A stretch of DNA of 64,000 nt from Pseudomonadota bacterium (GTDB lineage: Bacteria; Pseudomonadota; Alphaproteobacteria; Acetobacterales; Acetobacteraceae), in assembly GCA_021845595.1 (NCBI GenBank), contig JAJZVV010000005.1, positions 1-64,000 on the forward strand. The letters are read 5' to 3'. The position numbers and the translations under genes were made by a program. The notes below the pieces were generated by a model that did no database searches, had not been told where the DNA came from, and worked only from the letters and a program-made list of their open reading frames with translations. How positions within the stretch are numbered: position 1 is the first letter of the stretch; every line of letters starts with the position of its first letter. Below are positions 63,628 through 64,000 of this stretch, one piece after another.

Positions 63628-64000
63628 ATGACGGCGGAACGAGCGATCGAGACGAAGCCCGGTGGCGCACGGGGTGGTGGCGGCAATCCGGGGCGGGGCG
63701 GGTGGGCCACCTTGCGCTCGTTGCTGCCCTATCTCTGGCCGGAGGGCGATCACGCGGCGCATGTGCGGCTGGTCGTTGCCGCGTTTTTTCTGGTTCTCGC
63801 CAAGGTGGCGACCGTCCTCGTGCCGATCGTCTACGGGCGGATCGTCGATGTGCTGGCGCCGAAGGGCGCGGCGGCGCTCACCGCGATCCCGATCGGCCTC
63901 GTCATCGGCTACGGGCTGCTGCGCACCGGGGCGGCCGGGTTCGGCGAGTTGCGCGATGCGGTCTTCGCCGCCGTGCAGCAGCGGGCGGTCCGCCGGGTGG
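63628..64000 (+). CDS. Atm1-type ABC exporter, partial (N-terminus)
   Basis: The first 124 residues of an ABC transporter running off the window end. LLPYLWPEGDHAAHVRLVVA, VPIVYGRIVDVL and GFGELRDAVFAAVQQRAVRR match the start of Atm1/ABCB7-type half-transporters, which export glutathione-linked sulfur compounds for Fe-S assembly outside or for metal detoxification. Only the first membrane helices are seen; the ATPase domain lies beyond 64000. ATG at 63628 follows GGGAGCGGG. Confidence 0.82.
   Translation, partial: MTAERAIETKPGGARGGGGNPGRGGWATLRSLLPYLWPEGDHAAHVRLVVAAFFLVLAKVATVLVPIVYGRIVDVLAPKGAAALTAIPIGLVIGYGLLRTGAAGFGELRDAVFAAVQQRAVRRV

Overview
The window is a GC-rich chromosomal stretch from an alphaproteobacterium. 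The combination of a hydroxymethyl-type gene content (PQQ alcohol dehydrogenase, L-lactate permease, phenylacetate and 2-methylcitrate pathways), LPS heptose and LpxH-like genes, IalB, UbiK and COQ9-like proteins, and the gene order suggests Rhodospirillales, most likely Acetobacteraceae; this placement is inference from gene content, not from an rRNA gene. Coding density is high, and neighbouring genes very often overlap by 4 bases (ATGA, GTGA and twice TTGA).

Layout. 0.2-9.9 kb: histidine phosphatase, GST and PRPP synthetase, then a tightly overlapping minus-strand operon hldD-lgt-midA-pgeF-lipoprotein, facing plus-strand ubiK, a YbjN protein, proC and a COQ9/TetR-like gene. 9.9-19.9 kb: an RTX-type secreted repeat protein, a two-component system, Ada, a GT4 glycosyltransferase with an LpxH-like phosphoesterase, an SDR, threonine ammonia-lyase and greA. 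19.9-25.4 kb: carB and a carA carrying an N-terminal helix-turn-helix domain, with repeated palindromes in the carA/ispD divergent region. 25.6-30 kb: L-lactate permease, prpB, prpC and nicotinamidase. 30-37 kb: a predicted zincin, OmpA, PP2C phosphatase, TssJ lipoprotein, rlmN, IalB, SpoU methyltransferase, NIPSNAP protein and hrcA. 37-42.3 kb: phenylacetate catabolism (paaK and, converging on it, paaABCDE). 42.4-46.7 kb: a small unknown, pyrD, a HAD hydrolase, two tandem secreted cysteine-containing paralogues, yqgE and a peroxiredoxin.

46.8-63 kb holds the most unusual content. First, a LarA-type nickel hydroxyacid racemase/epimerase and a PfkB kinase lie divergent to a four-carbon sugar-acid kinase (DUF1537) and a PdxA-like dehydrogenase, which together look like a sugar-acid catabolic module. 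Second, a sigma-54 activator (AcoR-like) is divergent to aldehyde dehydrogenase, DUF779, a PQQ alcohol dehydrogenase with the lanthanide-type second Asp (Asp308), and a protein that joins a XoxJ/MxaJ-like periplasmic binding domain to a cytochrome c domain. A -24/-12 promoter and two upstream repeats precede the aldehyde dehydrogenase, so alcohol oxidation to acid appears to be under sigma-54 control. Third, a five-gene branched-chain/urea-type ABC importer with a Tat-type binding protein converges on that cluster. The window ends inside an Atm1-type ABC exporter.

Two intergenic sites (about 113-220 and 35865-35994) carry pairs of long palindromes bounded by CTAG; in both places the outermost CTAG supplies the TAG stop codon of the adjacent gene. 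No rRNA gene, convincing tRNA, insertion sequence, prophage or CRISPR array was seen.
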